Part shown: in pieces, positions 54,443-64,000 of the stretch
How positions within the stretch are numbered: position 1 is the stretch's first letter
Layout of the letters: every line of letters begins with the position of its first letter
Assembly (NCBI GenBank): GCA_003254925.1
Contig: QANZ01045410.1
Span: 61,806-125,805 of the forward strand
Length of the DNA stretch: 64,000 nucleotides
Direction: 5' to 3'
From: Chamaecrista fasciculata
Taxonomy: Eukaryota > Streptophyta > Magnoliopsida > Fabales > Fabaceae
Made by a program: the position numbers and the translations under genes
The notes under the pieces: model-generated
Databases searched by the model: none
Seen by the model: only the letters and a program-made list of their open reading frames with translations
What the model was told of the DNA's origin: nothing

Positions 54443-57400
54443 TCAGTCAACTTGAGAACCATGCTTGGAGTTGGAGGGTTGCCTTACGTTGTACAGAGCA
54501 AGACCACATAAGAGAATTGCACAACCAAGGAGAAAAAAGGGGCTCAAGGTTGTTCCTTGAGGAAGATATGGCAGTGGAAGAGAAAGAATATAAACTGAAA
54601 TTGGCACTGCATATTTGTAAGCACCCATTAGCTGAAAAGGCCAGAAAAATAACAAGATAATACTGAACTTGCGCAACACATTGAAGTAGGAAGTTTTAGA
54701 ATAAATCTACTTTTTAGTCCTTAAATTTTCCCCCAAGATTATGATTTAGTCCCTGAATATTGAAAATATTTTTATTTTTTCCTTAATTTTTTGAGGCTAA
54801 AATATAGAAATCCTCCTGAGCTTTGACCACTGTGCAAAAAACTCCACGAGCTTTGAAAAATGACGAAAAATTCATTGAACTTTCAAAAAAACTTGAGTGT
54901 TTTGAATACAAATCTTAACAAAGGAAGTTATTTGTACAATGTCTCTTGTCACTTTTTGAAGTTCAGAAGGTTTTTTGCACAATGTCTAAATTTTATGAGA
55001 ATTTTCTGCATTTTAGCCATTTTTTTTATAATCATCAATTATTTACTCTCTATAAATAATGTTTTAGAGAATAAATAATCAACATTTGTAAAAGAGAAAA
55101 ATAATCATCGAAAACCAAAAATTATATTTCTAATATTCATAGACTGAATCTTAGTTTTGAAACAAATTTAAGGAACAAAAAATAAATTTTCTCAAAGTTT
55201 TAAAACATGATAGATAAATATATATAGTCATGGACAAACAGAGTACCTGATAACATTATCATAAGGGAAGCAACCACGGCAGAAGAAATTTTCACTACAT
55301 TAAGCAAGGATATGTTGAACGCCAAATTGGTAATCATGTAAAGCAGCGGAAGTAAGGGAGCGCCATCACAACCTGAGATACCAACATGTGGATAGATGAA
55401 AACAACTACGGATGAAGTTTTTTGAACAAGGATAGAAAGTTAAAGAATCAATGGCTAATAAAAGGCAAGGTAGTGCGTAAATAAGTGTCATCAACTTCTC
55501 TTTTGTATCTATGTGGGTCTAAACGATGCTTATGCCCTTTCATAGTCTATTTCTCAATGCACCAAATAGGTTTATGATTCTAGCACCTAAGGGCATTGCA
55601 CTGACAGGAATCCACTAAAACAATTAATCTCGTCCAATATAAATTCTAATGGCACTTTACCAGAAGAAAAATGAAAGGAAACCCAGAAAAGCTAGACTAG
55701 AATACCATGTAGTAATATATGTTATTGCAAAGCTAGCAATTTATTGGAGATTACCTAGTGTGTTAGCTCCATTTAGAAAGCAACCAGAAGCGCTTTTATA
55801 ATATGAAGGGAGTTGAACAAGTGGTATGCCTTTCAAGTTTGAAAGAAATGGTAGAAGGAGAAGAACAAAGAGAGCCTACATTAGAAAATTAAAGTAAGAA
55901 GGCAACCACAAATGTTCATTATGGAAGTCGAAAACATCAAATAGACATCATTCAGAATAAACTAGAAACGCCAGTAAGATATAAATACTTTTAAAAAAGA
56001 ATAATTGTACAATCAATTGGTTTTTGTATTCCATACTAAAACTTTCAATGGAGGAAATGTACAATCCAAAGCCAACTCTAACAAACATGTGAAAATTCTT
56101 CAATTCAACTCCCCTACCTTGTAGTCCCTATTACATAAAAAGGCAGGCAATCTAAGTTGAGCTCAGAATTTCACTGAATAGGCATATTGAATCATTGACT
56201 GACTCATCCTTCATCCTCAATAGGCTAGCAAATATACTAGGAGAGATAAGCCACCGTCAGCCAGAAGATTTCTGGCATTTTCATGTGAGACATTGTGAAT
56301 TCTCAACGGTGAGTTCCAAAGGGTTAGCATAATTCTTTCCTATAAGATCAATTTTCATGCTCTCTAAGTTTTTGCTATATGTCGGGAAAAAGTGAATAGT
56401 TTAACATTTTGAAATTATATAAGGGAAATATAAAACATCACAAGTAAACCAAGGAGTAAAACATCACATGTTGAACTGGTATGATTAAAATAAAAAAAGT
56501 TTGAAGCAACAACGGTTGCTCCAAGATCATTCTTCCATAGCAAGGTATAGCAACTACGAAATGATGAATCCCTGGATGAGAACTAAGTCACTAAGAAACT
56601 TCTTAGCATTTGTAATAGTCAAATTCACAATGGGAACCGACTTAGTCAAACATAATTTACATCGTGCAGTCATTAGAATGAAATCATATGTAAAATGACA
56701 TCATCCATAGTAAGCCATACCTGAAATGCGGATCCAAAAGAATTGACCACAAAAATGTCCAGTGATTTGCCCTGCAAATGAGCAAGTTAAGGACTTCTAG
56801 ACATACCCATGCATTACATGAACTGCCAACAGACAATAAGATTCTAGTGGCCATAAATATACACAAAATGAGATGTCCGTACCTTAAGTTGAAGGGCAGA
56901 ATTGATGAAAACATTTTCCTGCAATACATGAAAATGCAAAGGATTATGATTTTGCTTAAAATAAAGTTTACTGTAAATCAGCATCAACTCAATGAACTAA
57001 CCTTGATTACAGATGCACCAGCTTGAAAAGCACTGGAAGCTATCATCAATGCTGGCCATAAGAAGTCAACTTCAGATAGCATCTGACCTGCACTAGACCG
57101 ACTGCAATTATTTGATGAAAATGATTAGCTGCGGCTAGGGGCCCATTTCATCAAGACGAAAGCTGAACTACAAATCAAGCAAAGACTTTGACTGCACATG
57201 ATTAGTGCTCCCCAAGAACCATATGAAAGACTTAGGAAGTATTGTAGTTATAGAACTTACAAGCTTGTTTTAAGAAATAGTACAGGAAAGTTTGATAATT
57301 TCCCCGATTCCATTCAAACTATAAGGTCAGTTAGCCCCCTGGGTAATTTATTGACAAGCTTTTTCTCAAACAACAAGCATTTTTTTTTTCTTAACAAATA

Positions 57401-59693
57401 AGAAAAATAAACAGACATGCTAGTACCTTGTGCTAAAGCAGAAAAAGTACAAAGTAGAAAGGTGAAATCCAAAAAAACTGTTATAACAATTATAAGCCGA
57501 TAGAAAACTCATTTCAAGTTACTCAGATATATATATATATATATATATATATACTTTTCTATTCTTCTGGATTAGAAGTAACTCTCATGCACTCGTCTGC
57601 AGATTTATGCTAACTTTGAACCCTTATGCCTAAAAGGAAAAAGAAAATATTTCAACCTTTTCATATTGAAAAGAAGATGATTCTTTCGAAGACTTCAAAC
57701 TAGTGAGAGAATTCAGCAGAGACACATAAAGAGCACATACAGTGACTGTCACATTTGTCCAGATTATAGAGTTAAATACCTAGCAATAGCCACCACTACA
57801 CCAGCAGCTACAAGTAAGCACCCAGCAATTTGGTTGATTGAGTACCTTCTACCCAAGAGGAGGGTTGAAAATATTAGCTGCCAAACCAAAAACGTCTGCA
57901 AAGAAAAACAAAAAAACCAAAAAAAAGAAAAAAAGAAAAAGGAAAAAGCCGTACTTTGATATTGTTATGTTGATATACAGAAATCCTCTATAACATCAAT
58001 TTCTAAGTCAGTTAGTTATTAATTTCTAGTTTCTACAGATTTTACAGCATCAAGATAGGATAAGCTCATTTTGGTTCAGTCAAGCAATGATGTATAAAAG
58101 GCAATATTTATCATGTAAAATGGAAGAAAAATCTTCCACATAAAACCTTGCCAAGTGTATGATAAATGAGATATGAAAGGAAAGAAAATTTTGCATGTTC
58201 ATAAAATAATTATCGAACTCAAAGATGGAACTCTGTTTTTATTTCTCACCCTCTCTTACTTGTGTACAACAGAGGCAGTTTAAATAGTCTACGATACCTG
58301 ATTCAATATGGGTATGGCTGGACCAGGAAGCATGGCTGCAGAAAGTAATTAATATTCAGTTGCAGAAAGAAGATTGAAAGCGCATAGTAATGAGTCATAT
58401 GAAATGTACTCTCTACTTTTTTTTTCTTCCTCCAGGATCATTTCAAACTTCCATTGACCACTGTTATTTTTCTTCCCTCTCTCTTTTCCATTTCGTGTAC
58501 AATAGTCATTAACTCTCCCTAATGGTGACATTGACAAAACCACAGCATTGCGGTACTTCGTTGTTTCTACTCTAAGAAATTTAATATGCAAGGGTACATG
58601 ATTATAACAATACAAAATGAATGATTTTTCAAACCCCAAATTAAGCAACTCTTTGTATATTAGATGTCCATGATGAACACCCTAAAATAGACCATTTTAG
58701 AGTAAATTAATGATATGATCATATAATCATTGAAAGATGATAAATTTCTTAATTTAGTCCCTGGAAGATGAAATTATAAGATTTGGTCTTTGATAGATGC
58801 AATTAAAATAAAATTAGTCATTTTGTTAAGATATTAATTCAAATTTAACTGTTAATATAATTTTTTAAAATCAATTGTTAAGTATAATGTTGATACAATT
58901 TACATCTACATTAGATTTGTCATTAAATTTTAGTCAGTATCTTTAACAAAAGAACTAAATTGATTATAATTTTATCTTTCAAGAACTCAATTGAGAAATC
59001 TAACATCTTTAAAGGACCAAATCATTAATTTACTCATAATTTTAACATCAAGATCATACTCTTATACCTGCAGCAGACATCCCCGTAGCCACCCCCAAAG
59101 CTTCTATAAAACCAATGGCCAAGAAGCACAATTTCGGAATGGCTATCATCTCACGTGTTACAATGCCTGCCCGGTATCGTATATATAAGATAGTGAAATA
59201 TATAATTACATACCTACATTATACGAATCAGAAACTGTTTATACTTCAAGAGGGGTAAAAAAACACTAAAGAAAACGCAATTACAACTGATAAAATAAAG
59301 AGAAGAAATAATCGAAGAGGCTGACCCAAACGTAGTAAACTGAGCGAGGAAAAAGGGAAAATTCTTCATGGGAACGAGAGCTAGCTTGTAAAGCACATGG
59401 TTAGCTACCGATAATTTGACTGTAATCAGGGAACTAACCAAGATCAGGTTGGTGTCGGAGGATGAATTCGAGCTTGAGGTTGATGATGATGCTCGAATTT
59501 GGAGAATTCTTTGCTTGTCGCTGTTTTTGCTGTGGTTGTTGACTCTGCGTTTACCTGGTAAATGCAATGGTAAGACTGAATTTAAAGCCATTGGGATCGG
59601 AGGCTTGAGATTGGTTCCATTGACGCCATGAAGATGAAAGAATAGAGAAGGCGAAGGGAAGGGATGAAATGGCGACGCGGAAGAAAACGCCAT
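54443..59693 (-). CDS. CLT: Plastid CRT-like transporter (CLT family), 421 aa, 10 exons
   Basis: Exons (minus): 59693-59326, 59213-59068, 58335-58298, 57895-57780, 57101-57002, 56918-56883, 56771-56721, 55875-55755, 55372-55247, 54606-54443; 422 codons with stop, in frame throughout. The N-terminus is a Ser/Arg-rich plastid transit peptide (about residues 1-75). About ten hydrophobic helices follow, with family motifs NHVLYKLALVPMKNFPFFLA, MLPGPAIPILNQTFLVWQL, LDIFVVNSFGSAFQ, GCDGAPLLPLLYMITNLAFN and PLPYLPQG. CLTs are plant relatives of the Plasmodium chloroquine-resistance transporter in the drug/metabolite superfamily. In Arabidopsis they sit in the plastid envelope and export glutathione and gamma-glutamylcysteine. 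Which of CLT1-3 it matches is uncertain. Exons are very short (36-38 nt for two). Intron 2 contains a MITE. Apparently functional. Confidence 0.93.
57520..57554. repeat. (AT)n microsatellite
   Basis: About 16 AT units, in an intron of the CLT gene. Confidence 0.95.
58700..59035. mobile_element. Short TIR element in CLT intron 2
   Basis: Ends GAGTAAATTAATGAT and (inverted) ATCATTAATTTACTC. Internally, TTAGTCCCTGG and TTAAAGGACCAAA are mirrored. The flanking 9-mers ACCATTTTA and ATAATTTTA match at 7 of 9. A decayed relative lies at 7780-8022. Confidence 0.7.
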
Positions 59694-59800
59694 GGCTCAG
59701 TGTCAGAGAAGTGAGTGGATGGATGCTTCTTTTGCTTTTGCGTGTTCGTTTGCGAGTCTGGACATATAATGCGCCTTTTAGAGAAAGAAACAAAAAAAAA
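59694..59800 (-). promoter_or_regulatory. CLT 5' leader
   Basis: About 100 bp upstream of the CLT start, pyrimidine-rich on the coding strand, bounded by a MITE remnant from 59801. Confidence 0.35.
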
Positions 59801-60035
59801 GTTAAAAGGGCCAAAATTACATTTTGATCCCTAATTTATAATTTCATTTTATTCTTAATAAGTCCTTTAAAGTTGAAATAAGGACGAAAGAAATATGATC
59901 AACTTTTATAGTTTGGGACCAAAATTAAATATTTTGGCAATATTTAGGACCAATTTGAACATTTTAAAATATAAAAAATCAAAATGAACATTAGGACATA
60001 CATTTAGGACCAAAATGACTTTTTGGCCAAAATTA
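59801..60035. mobile_element. Truncated family A MITE
   Basis: The right arm (GTTTGGGACCAAAATTAAAT, AGGACCAATTTGAACATTTT, ACATTTAGGACC) matches 6504-7039; the left arm is short and decayed. It starts about 110 bp upstream of the CLT start codon. Confidence 0.65.
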
Positions 60036-60079
60036 TATATAAATTTTTCCCTTATTAGAAAAATAAGTTACTTAAGTCT

Positions 60080-60215
60080 AAGGCAAAACACCCTTTCGTG
60101 CCCCTAACGTTTGTGGTGATTTTCAGTTATGCCCCTAACGTTTCATTTGTGTCAGTTGTGTCCCCAATGTGAAACGTTAGTTTCAATTATGCCCCAAATT
60201 TCAATCATTCACAAA
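60080..60215. mobile_element. Half copy of the foldback element
   Basis: AAGGCAAAACACCCTTTCGT, TTTCAGTTATGCCCCTAACG and GTTTCAATTATGCCCCAAA match the outer arm of 8182-8818. The mirrored arm is absent. Confidence 0.7.
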
Positions 60216-61929
60216 AAAAAACACCATTTTCGCACTATTTGAGCTCGGTTTTGATCAGATTTCATATGGGTACTCATTTTCGACTCCTAAGTCTAAAATT
60301 AAACCTCGCGATGACATGAAAGTATATTTGGATTAGAGATAAAGGAAGGGAAGAGAGGAGAAGGAGAAGAAGAGATGTTTGAGAATTGAGACATCTTCCC
60401 CTTATTTGGAAGAAAGTTTAAGATCTGAGAGAAAAAGAATGAGAAATTAACTTTTAATCCATCATTCTCCTTCCCTTTTACAAATTCTAAATATTCCAAA
60501 TTAGAATATTTTGAGAACAAAGTTGCTTCACAAACAAACAAGGACACTCAGAGATTAATTCCTAATCCTCTTCCCTTCTAATCTCTTATTCTCTTCTCTT
60601 GACATCTCTCTTTAATTATCCAAGCAAACCCTAAAGTCACGACTATAACCCAGTATTAGATGACTTTAACTTCCACACGAGAGAGAAAAATTACAATTTT
60701 GTTAGTTACTTAGGTATTGTCTCAATTATTTAAATCTTTTTTAAATAAACGGATAATTAGAGTATTCAGTATCTGATACTTATAATATAAATATTTTATT
60801 TTATTTATATATTTTTAATTAATTAAAAATATCAAATATTGAATAGCGGATATTAGATATATTTTATTATTGAAATTGAAATTCCTATCTTATATTTATG
60901 ATTTTTTTGAGTATTTAGATATTTCGAATACCGTTGAATACTGAATTGGGAATATAATACATATGGATACTAAATTTTCAAAAATATACCATGTTTGAAT
61001 ATTAGATATGATAAATAAATACGAACAAAGATAATAATAAAATGATCGAATACTTTATCTATTATTTAGGCTTTGGATCGTCTGTCGAGTGCAATGTAAA
61101 TTCCCTATATGCGTTTTGACTTTTGAGTAAGGCCAGGAACCCCTAGACGTGAAGAAAAAAAGAGCAAAATGTGACTAGAAGCGCCAAAAATGCTATGTTG
61201 AGTGGAAAAAATACGCTGAAAACATAGAGAAAATATATGGGACACGTGACATAAGATATGTTGCTAGATCTCATAGATAGTTTGGATCTCTGAGGGACAT
61301 CAGAAGGAAAGAGCCAAACCATTTAAAGTTCATAAAATTTAGATACTACTTAACTATATTATCTATTTAATTTAAAAAAAATTATGAAAAGTAATAAAAT
61401 ATGGCTAATTTTTTTTAAAAAAAATTGTACAAAAGTCATTTTCTCCCCTTGTAGTAGTTAAATATCGGTTGGCTATGCCTTAACCTCTTTGGGAAGGACA
61501 TCTCTTATTATTGAAGAATTGAATCATAATTTTGTTGGTAAAAAAGATTTATTATACAAGAGTACTGAAGTGTTCATGTGCTTTTGCGATATATTCCTGC
61601 AAAAATAAAGGTGTTTCCATGTGCTCCGGCTATAAATGCGATGGTCCTGTTTTAGTTTCTAGTTTGCAATAAGTTTTCCATGTAGCAAGCGAACAAATGT
61701 TTGGATGGAGAGATCCTACATCTATAAAGGGTAAAATGGACAAAAATAATTTTTCAAAAAAAAAATGTGTCAGTAATTTAGACATATATGTATACTAGGA
61801 GCTTTGCGTGTCCTAATGGGCACGCAAATATGCTTATAAAATTTAAAATAATTTAAATTAAAAATTAATTAAAAAATTTATAAAAATATGTACCTATACT
61901 TTTTTCAAAAAAAAAACATCATACATGGC
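60216..61929. other. AT-rich intergenic stretch
   Basis: No gene. 60720-61070 has repeated GAATA/TATTC motifs reminiscent of the hAT element at 2205-2830 but without recognisable ends. 61130-61330 is unique and less AT-rich, with no frame. Confidence 0.5.
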
Positions 61930-63235
61930 TAATCAATTTTTTCAAGGCCCTTAGAAAAGTGACGGATGTCACCAATAGCACGATGACAAACTTCTTTTGG
62001 GGCTTCAATGGGGACAAAAAGCGAATTCATCTTTTTAACCGTGATGTGATTTTCAAAAAGAAGAATGAGGTGGGCTTGGTCTTCGGGATACTGGTTTAGT
62101 GAACAAGGCGCTCCTTGCTTAACACACTTGGAGAATTCTGGATAATCCGCAGTCTATGGTTGCCCGATGGGTGCACAACAAGTACATTGTTTCGTTCTCT
62201 GACTTTGACTTCAGCCTTGCTCGTCGGCCTCAAACGTTTGGAGAGAGATCAAGGACAATGCCTCCATCATCACGGATCACCTCAAATGGAAGCTTGGCAG
62301 GGGTGAAAGGGTTGACGTCAGAAGCAGATTTTGGGGTGGGCACATCTCTGGCTCCCCTCCTAGTATTCTTGTCAATGATCTGATCGATCACACCTCCTAT
62401 TCTTGGGATGTCAATAAAATCAGTCGGGTCAGCTCTGGGACTGACATTGCTACCATTCTTACTACTGCTAGTCCGATTTGCCATATGTCGGACATGTGGG
62501 TTTGGACCCCTGTTGCCACTAGGTCGTACACTGCAGCAGCTGGTTTCGAGCTGCTTCGCTGGGTGGGCCATCCAAGTATTGGTAACAACTCTGTTTTCAC
62601 CTTTCCGTGGAAGGATTTCTGGAAGTCTAAGGTTCCGCCGAGGATTCTTCTCAATGTTCAGAAGATTTACAATAATGGCATTCCTACGTTCGCCATCCTC
62701 AACAGGCATCATCTTCATTGTGATATTGTTTGTCCCTTCTGTGGTGATACGAATGACTCGATCTCGCACATGTTTTTGCATTATAGTTTTGCCAGAGCTG
62801 TTTGATTTGGACTACCGTTCGCTGTTAGGAGTGAGGTTCGAGGTGGGCACTTTTAGTGATGGCTTCTTGGGTGGATCCGTCGTTGGAAGAGAGATAGGGA
62901 TAGGTTTGATATCTTGTGGATTACCATTTTGGTTGGTCTTGACAGGATTTGGATGTGCAAGAATGACATTGTTTGGAAAGGTGTCAAAGTCCTCCCGTCG
63001 ACGGTAATTATGTCTATTTTATCTTCTTTTGAGTCTTATGTTGTTGCTTATAGTCAGTTTCAACTTTCTTCTGGTAGGTCTTCTTTTATTTCTGCTCATG
63101 ATTTTAATTCTCCTCAACTCATTGCTTCTTCAAGTCACAATCCAAACATCTCCATCGTTGGTAGTCTGTCTGGGGAGATCTGTGATTATGATTCGTAGAT
63201 GCTTTCGTTTTTTATAAATTGAGATTTATAAAAAA
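61930..63235 (+). mobile_element. 5'-truncated L1-type LINE remnant
   Basis: It starts within the reverse transcriptase C-terminal region (MTNFFWGFNGDKKRIHLF near 61970). In shifting frames it goes on with MVARWVHNKYIV (62156), then the zinc-binding domain found after LINE reverse transcriptases (62485-62805: FPWKDFWKSKVPPRI, CPFCGDTNDSISHMFLHYSF), then WMCKNDIVWKG (62914). It ends in an A-rich stretch near 63205-63235. At least two frameshifts and a stop. Open frames on the minus strand here are shadows. Confidence 0.88.
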
Positions 63236-63244
63236 GATATTTGT

Positions 63245-63465
63245 TTATATATTTTAGGCTTAAGTGCACTTTTGGTCCCAATACTATGACTAAGGTTTCA
63301 ATTTGGTCCCATAACTATTTTTGTTGCAGATTTGGTCCCAAACCTTCGCAAAAAGTTTCACAGTTAGTCCCCTGGTCACTTCCGTCCAAATTTCGCCGTT
63401 AATTCTGACGTGGCAGTGTGACTGGGATGCTGACGTGGCAAAATCAAATGAGATGGACTAAATTA
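63245..63465. mobile_element. Half TIR-type element upstream of the PGDH gene
   Basis: CTTAAGTGCACTTTTGGTCC, CAATTTGGTCCCATAACTAT, GTTAATTCTGACGTGGCAG and GCTGACGTGGCAAAATC resemble the left arms of other GGTCC-type elements. No matching inverted arm is present before the PGDH leader. Confidence 0.55.
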
Positions 63466-63593
63466 GGATCAATATGTAACATTTCATAACTTCTCTATAC
63501 TCATTTCATAACATTTCTTCTCTTTCGGCGCTTTCTCGCCGAAATCCAAAATCCAAAAACCCATCTTTCAAAAACCCATCATCATCATCATCA
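63466..63593 (+). promoter_or_regulatory. PGDH proximal promoter and 5' leader
   Basis: 128 bp of pyrimidine-rich sequence with TTTCGGCGCTTTCTCGCC and a (CAT)n run up to the ATG. It begins right at the edge of the transposon-derived sequence. Confidence 0.5.
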
Positions 63594-64000
63594 ATGGCAA
63601 TGGCTACCACACCTTCTTCACAAACCCTTCGTCTGCGATCCCCATCACTCCCTCTTTCCTCAAAACTCCCTCTCTCCTCCGCCTTCTCCTCCTCCGTCTC
63701 CCTCCGCACTAGCCATCGCCGGCCGCCGCTTCTGGTGGTTTTCGCTTCTCTCGATGCAAAACCCACCGTTCTCGTTGCTGAGAAGCTCGGCGAAGCTGGG
63801 CTCAAGCTGTTAAAAGACTTCGCGAATGTCGATTGCTCCTATAATCTCAGCCCTGAGGAGCTCTGTACCAAGATCTCGCTATGCGATGCGTTGATTGTGC
63901 GAAGTGGGACTAAAGTATCGCGTGAAGTGTTCGAATCGTCGGGAGGAAGGCTTAAGGTTGTTGGAAGAGCTGGTGTTGGTATCGATAATGTGGATCTGGC
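63594..64000 (+). CDS. PGDH: D-3-phosphoglycerate dehydrogenase, plastid (5' part; runs off right edge)
   Basis: The frame is open from ATG 63594 to the end of the window (135 codons plus two bases). The N-terminal 50 residues or so are Ser/Pro/Arg-rich, as in a plastid transit peptide. The mature part begins near KPTVLVAEKLGEAGLKLL and goes on through CDALIVRSGTKV and RLKVVGRAGVGIDNVDL, the start of the family's catalytic and nucleotide-binding region. The enzyme oxidises 3-phosphoglycerate to 3-phosphohydroxypyruvate with NAD+, the first step of the phosphorylated serine pathway. Full length in plants is about 600 residues, so roughly three quarters lies beyond the window. ATG codons at 63594 and 63600 are both possible starts; the first is used here. 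Confidence 0.95.
   Translation, partial: MAMATTPSSQTLRLRSPSLPLSSKLPLSSAFSSSVSLRTSHRRPPLLVVFASLDAKPTVLVAEKLGEAGLKLLKDFANVDCSYNLSPEELCTKISLCDALIVRSGTKVSREVFESSGGRLKVVGRAGVGIDNVDL

Noticed and set aside
62230-62781. 183-codon minus-strand frame
   Set aside because: Opposite strand of the LINE zinc-binding region, whose plus-strand translation has clear family motifs.
1-64000. CRISPR arrays, bacterial operons, rRNA or tRNA genes
   Set aside because: The spliced plant genes rule out a prokaryotic source. The only regular array (240-775) has no spacers, and no complete tRNA or rRNA sequence was recognised.

Overview
This is plant nuclear DNA, almost certainly from a eudicot. It is AT-rich, its host genes have many GT-AG introns, two encoded proteins have likely plastid transit peptides, and most of the space between genes is transposon debris (Mutator-like and hAT miniature elements, a Ty1/copia element, LINE fragments). 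I could not fix the genus. Isolated N bases point to a draft assembly.

Layout, left to right. 1-11.3 kb is repeat-rich, with no protein gene I can defend: a GC-rich 61-62 bp tandem array (240-775), a small cluster of G-box motifs, several terminal-inverted-repeat (TIR) elements including a three-deep nest at 4076-5319, a 637 bp near-palindrome at 8182-8818, and a weak candidate for a tiny spliced secreted-peptide transcript. At 11.6-15.9 kb (minus strand) lies a 7-exon gene for a RAB6-interacting-golgin-like coiled-coil protein. At 17.6-21.4 kb (minus) is a complete 7-exon fructokinase. 21.4-28.1 kb is intergenic, with MITEs and a 1.65 kb Mutator-like element carrying a GRF zinc-finger gene. 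At 28.1-46.9 kb (minus) are the first 11 coding exons (1825 codons, reading frame intact) of SABRE, a giant bridge-like lipid-transfer protein. The last roughly 800 residues expected of the family are not in the window. A 4.9 kb copia element sits in antisense in one SABRE intron. 46.9-54.4 kb is intergenic and holds a 2.26 kb element with a captured piece of a zinc-finger-homeodomain transcription factor gene. At 54.4-59.7 kb (minus) is a complete 10-exon plastid CRT-like (glutathione-type) transporter. 59.7-63.5 kb holds LINE and MITE remnants. At 63.6 kb (plus) the 5' end of a plastid 3-phosphoglycerate dehydrogenase gene runs off the right edge.

The host genes are ordinary housekeeping or cell-growth genes and do not form a pathway cluster. 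Sucrose/fructose metabolism, serine synthesis and plastid thiol transport are neighbours only by position. The noteworthy features are the SABRE truncation, two DNA transposons carrying gene sequence (GRF and ZF-HD), exact target-site duplications that date and classify many insertions, and a copia copy whose LTRs are nearly identical while its reading frame is broken in several places. Exon boundaries were read by eye from splice sites and frame; each host gene closes to a whole number of codons.
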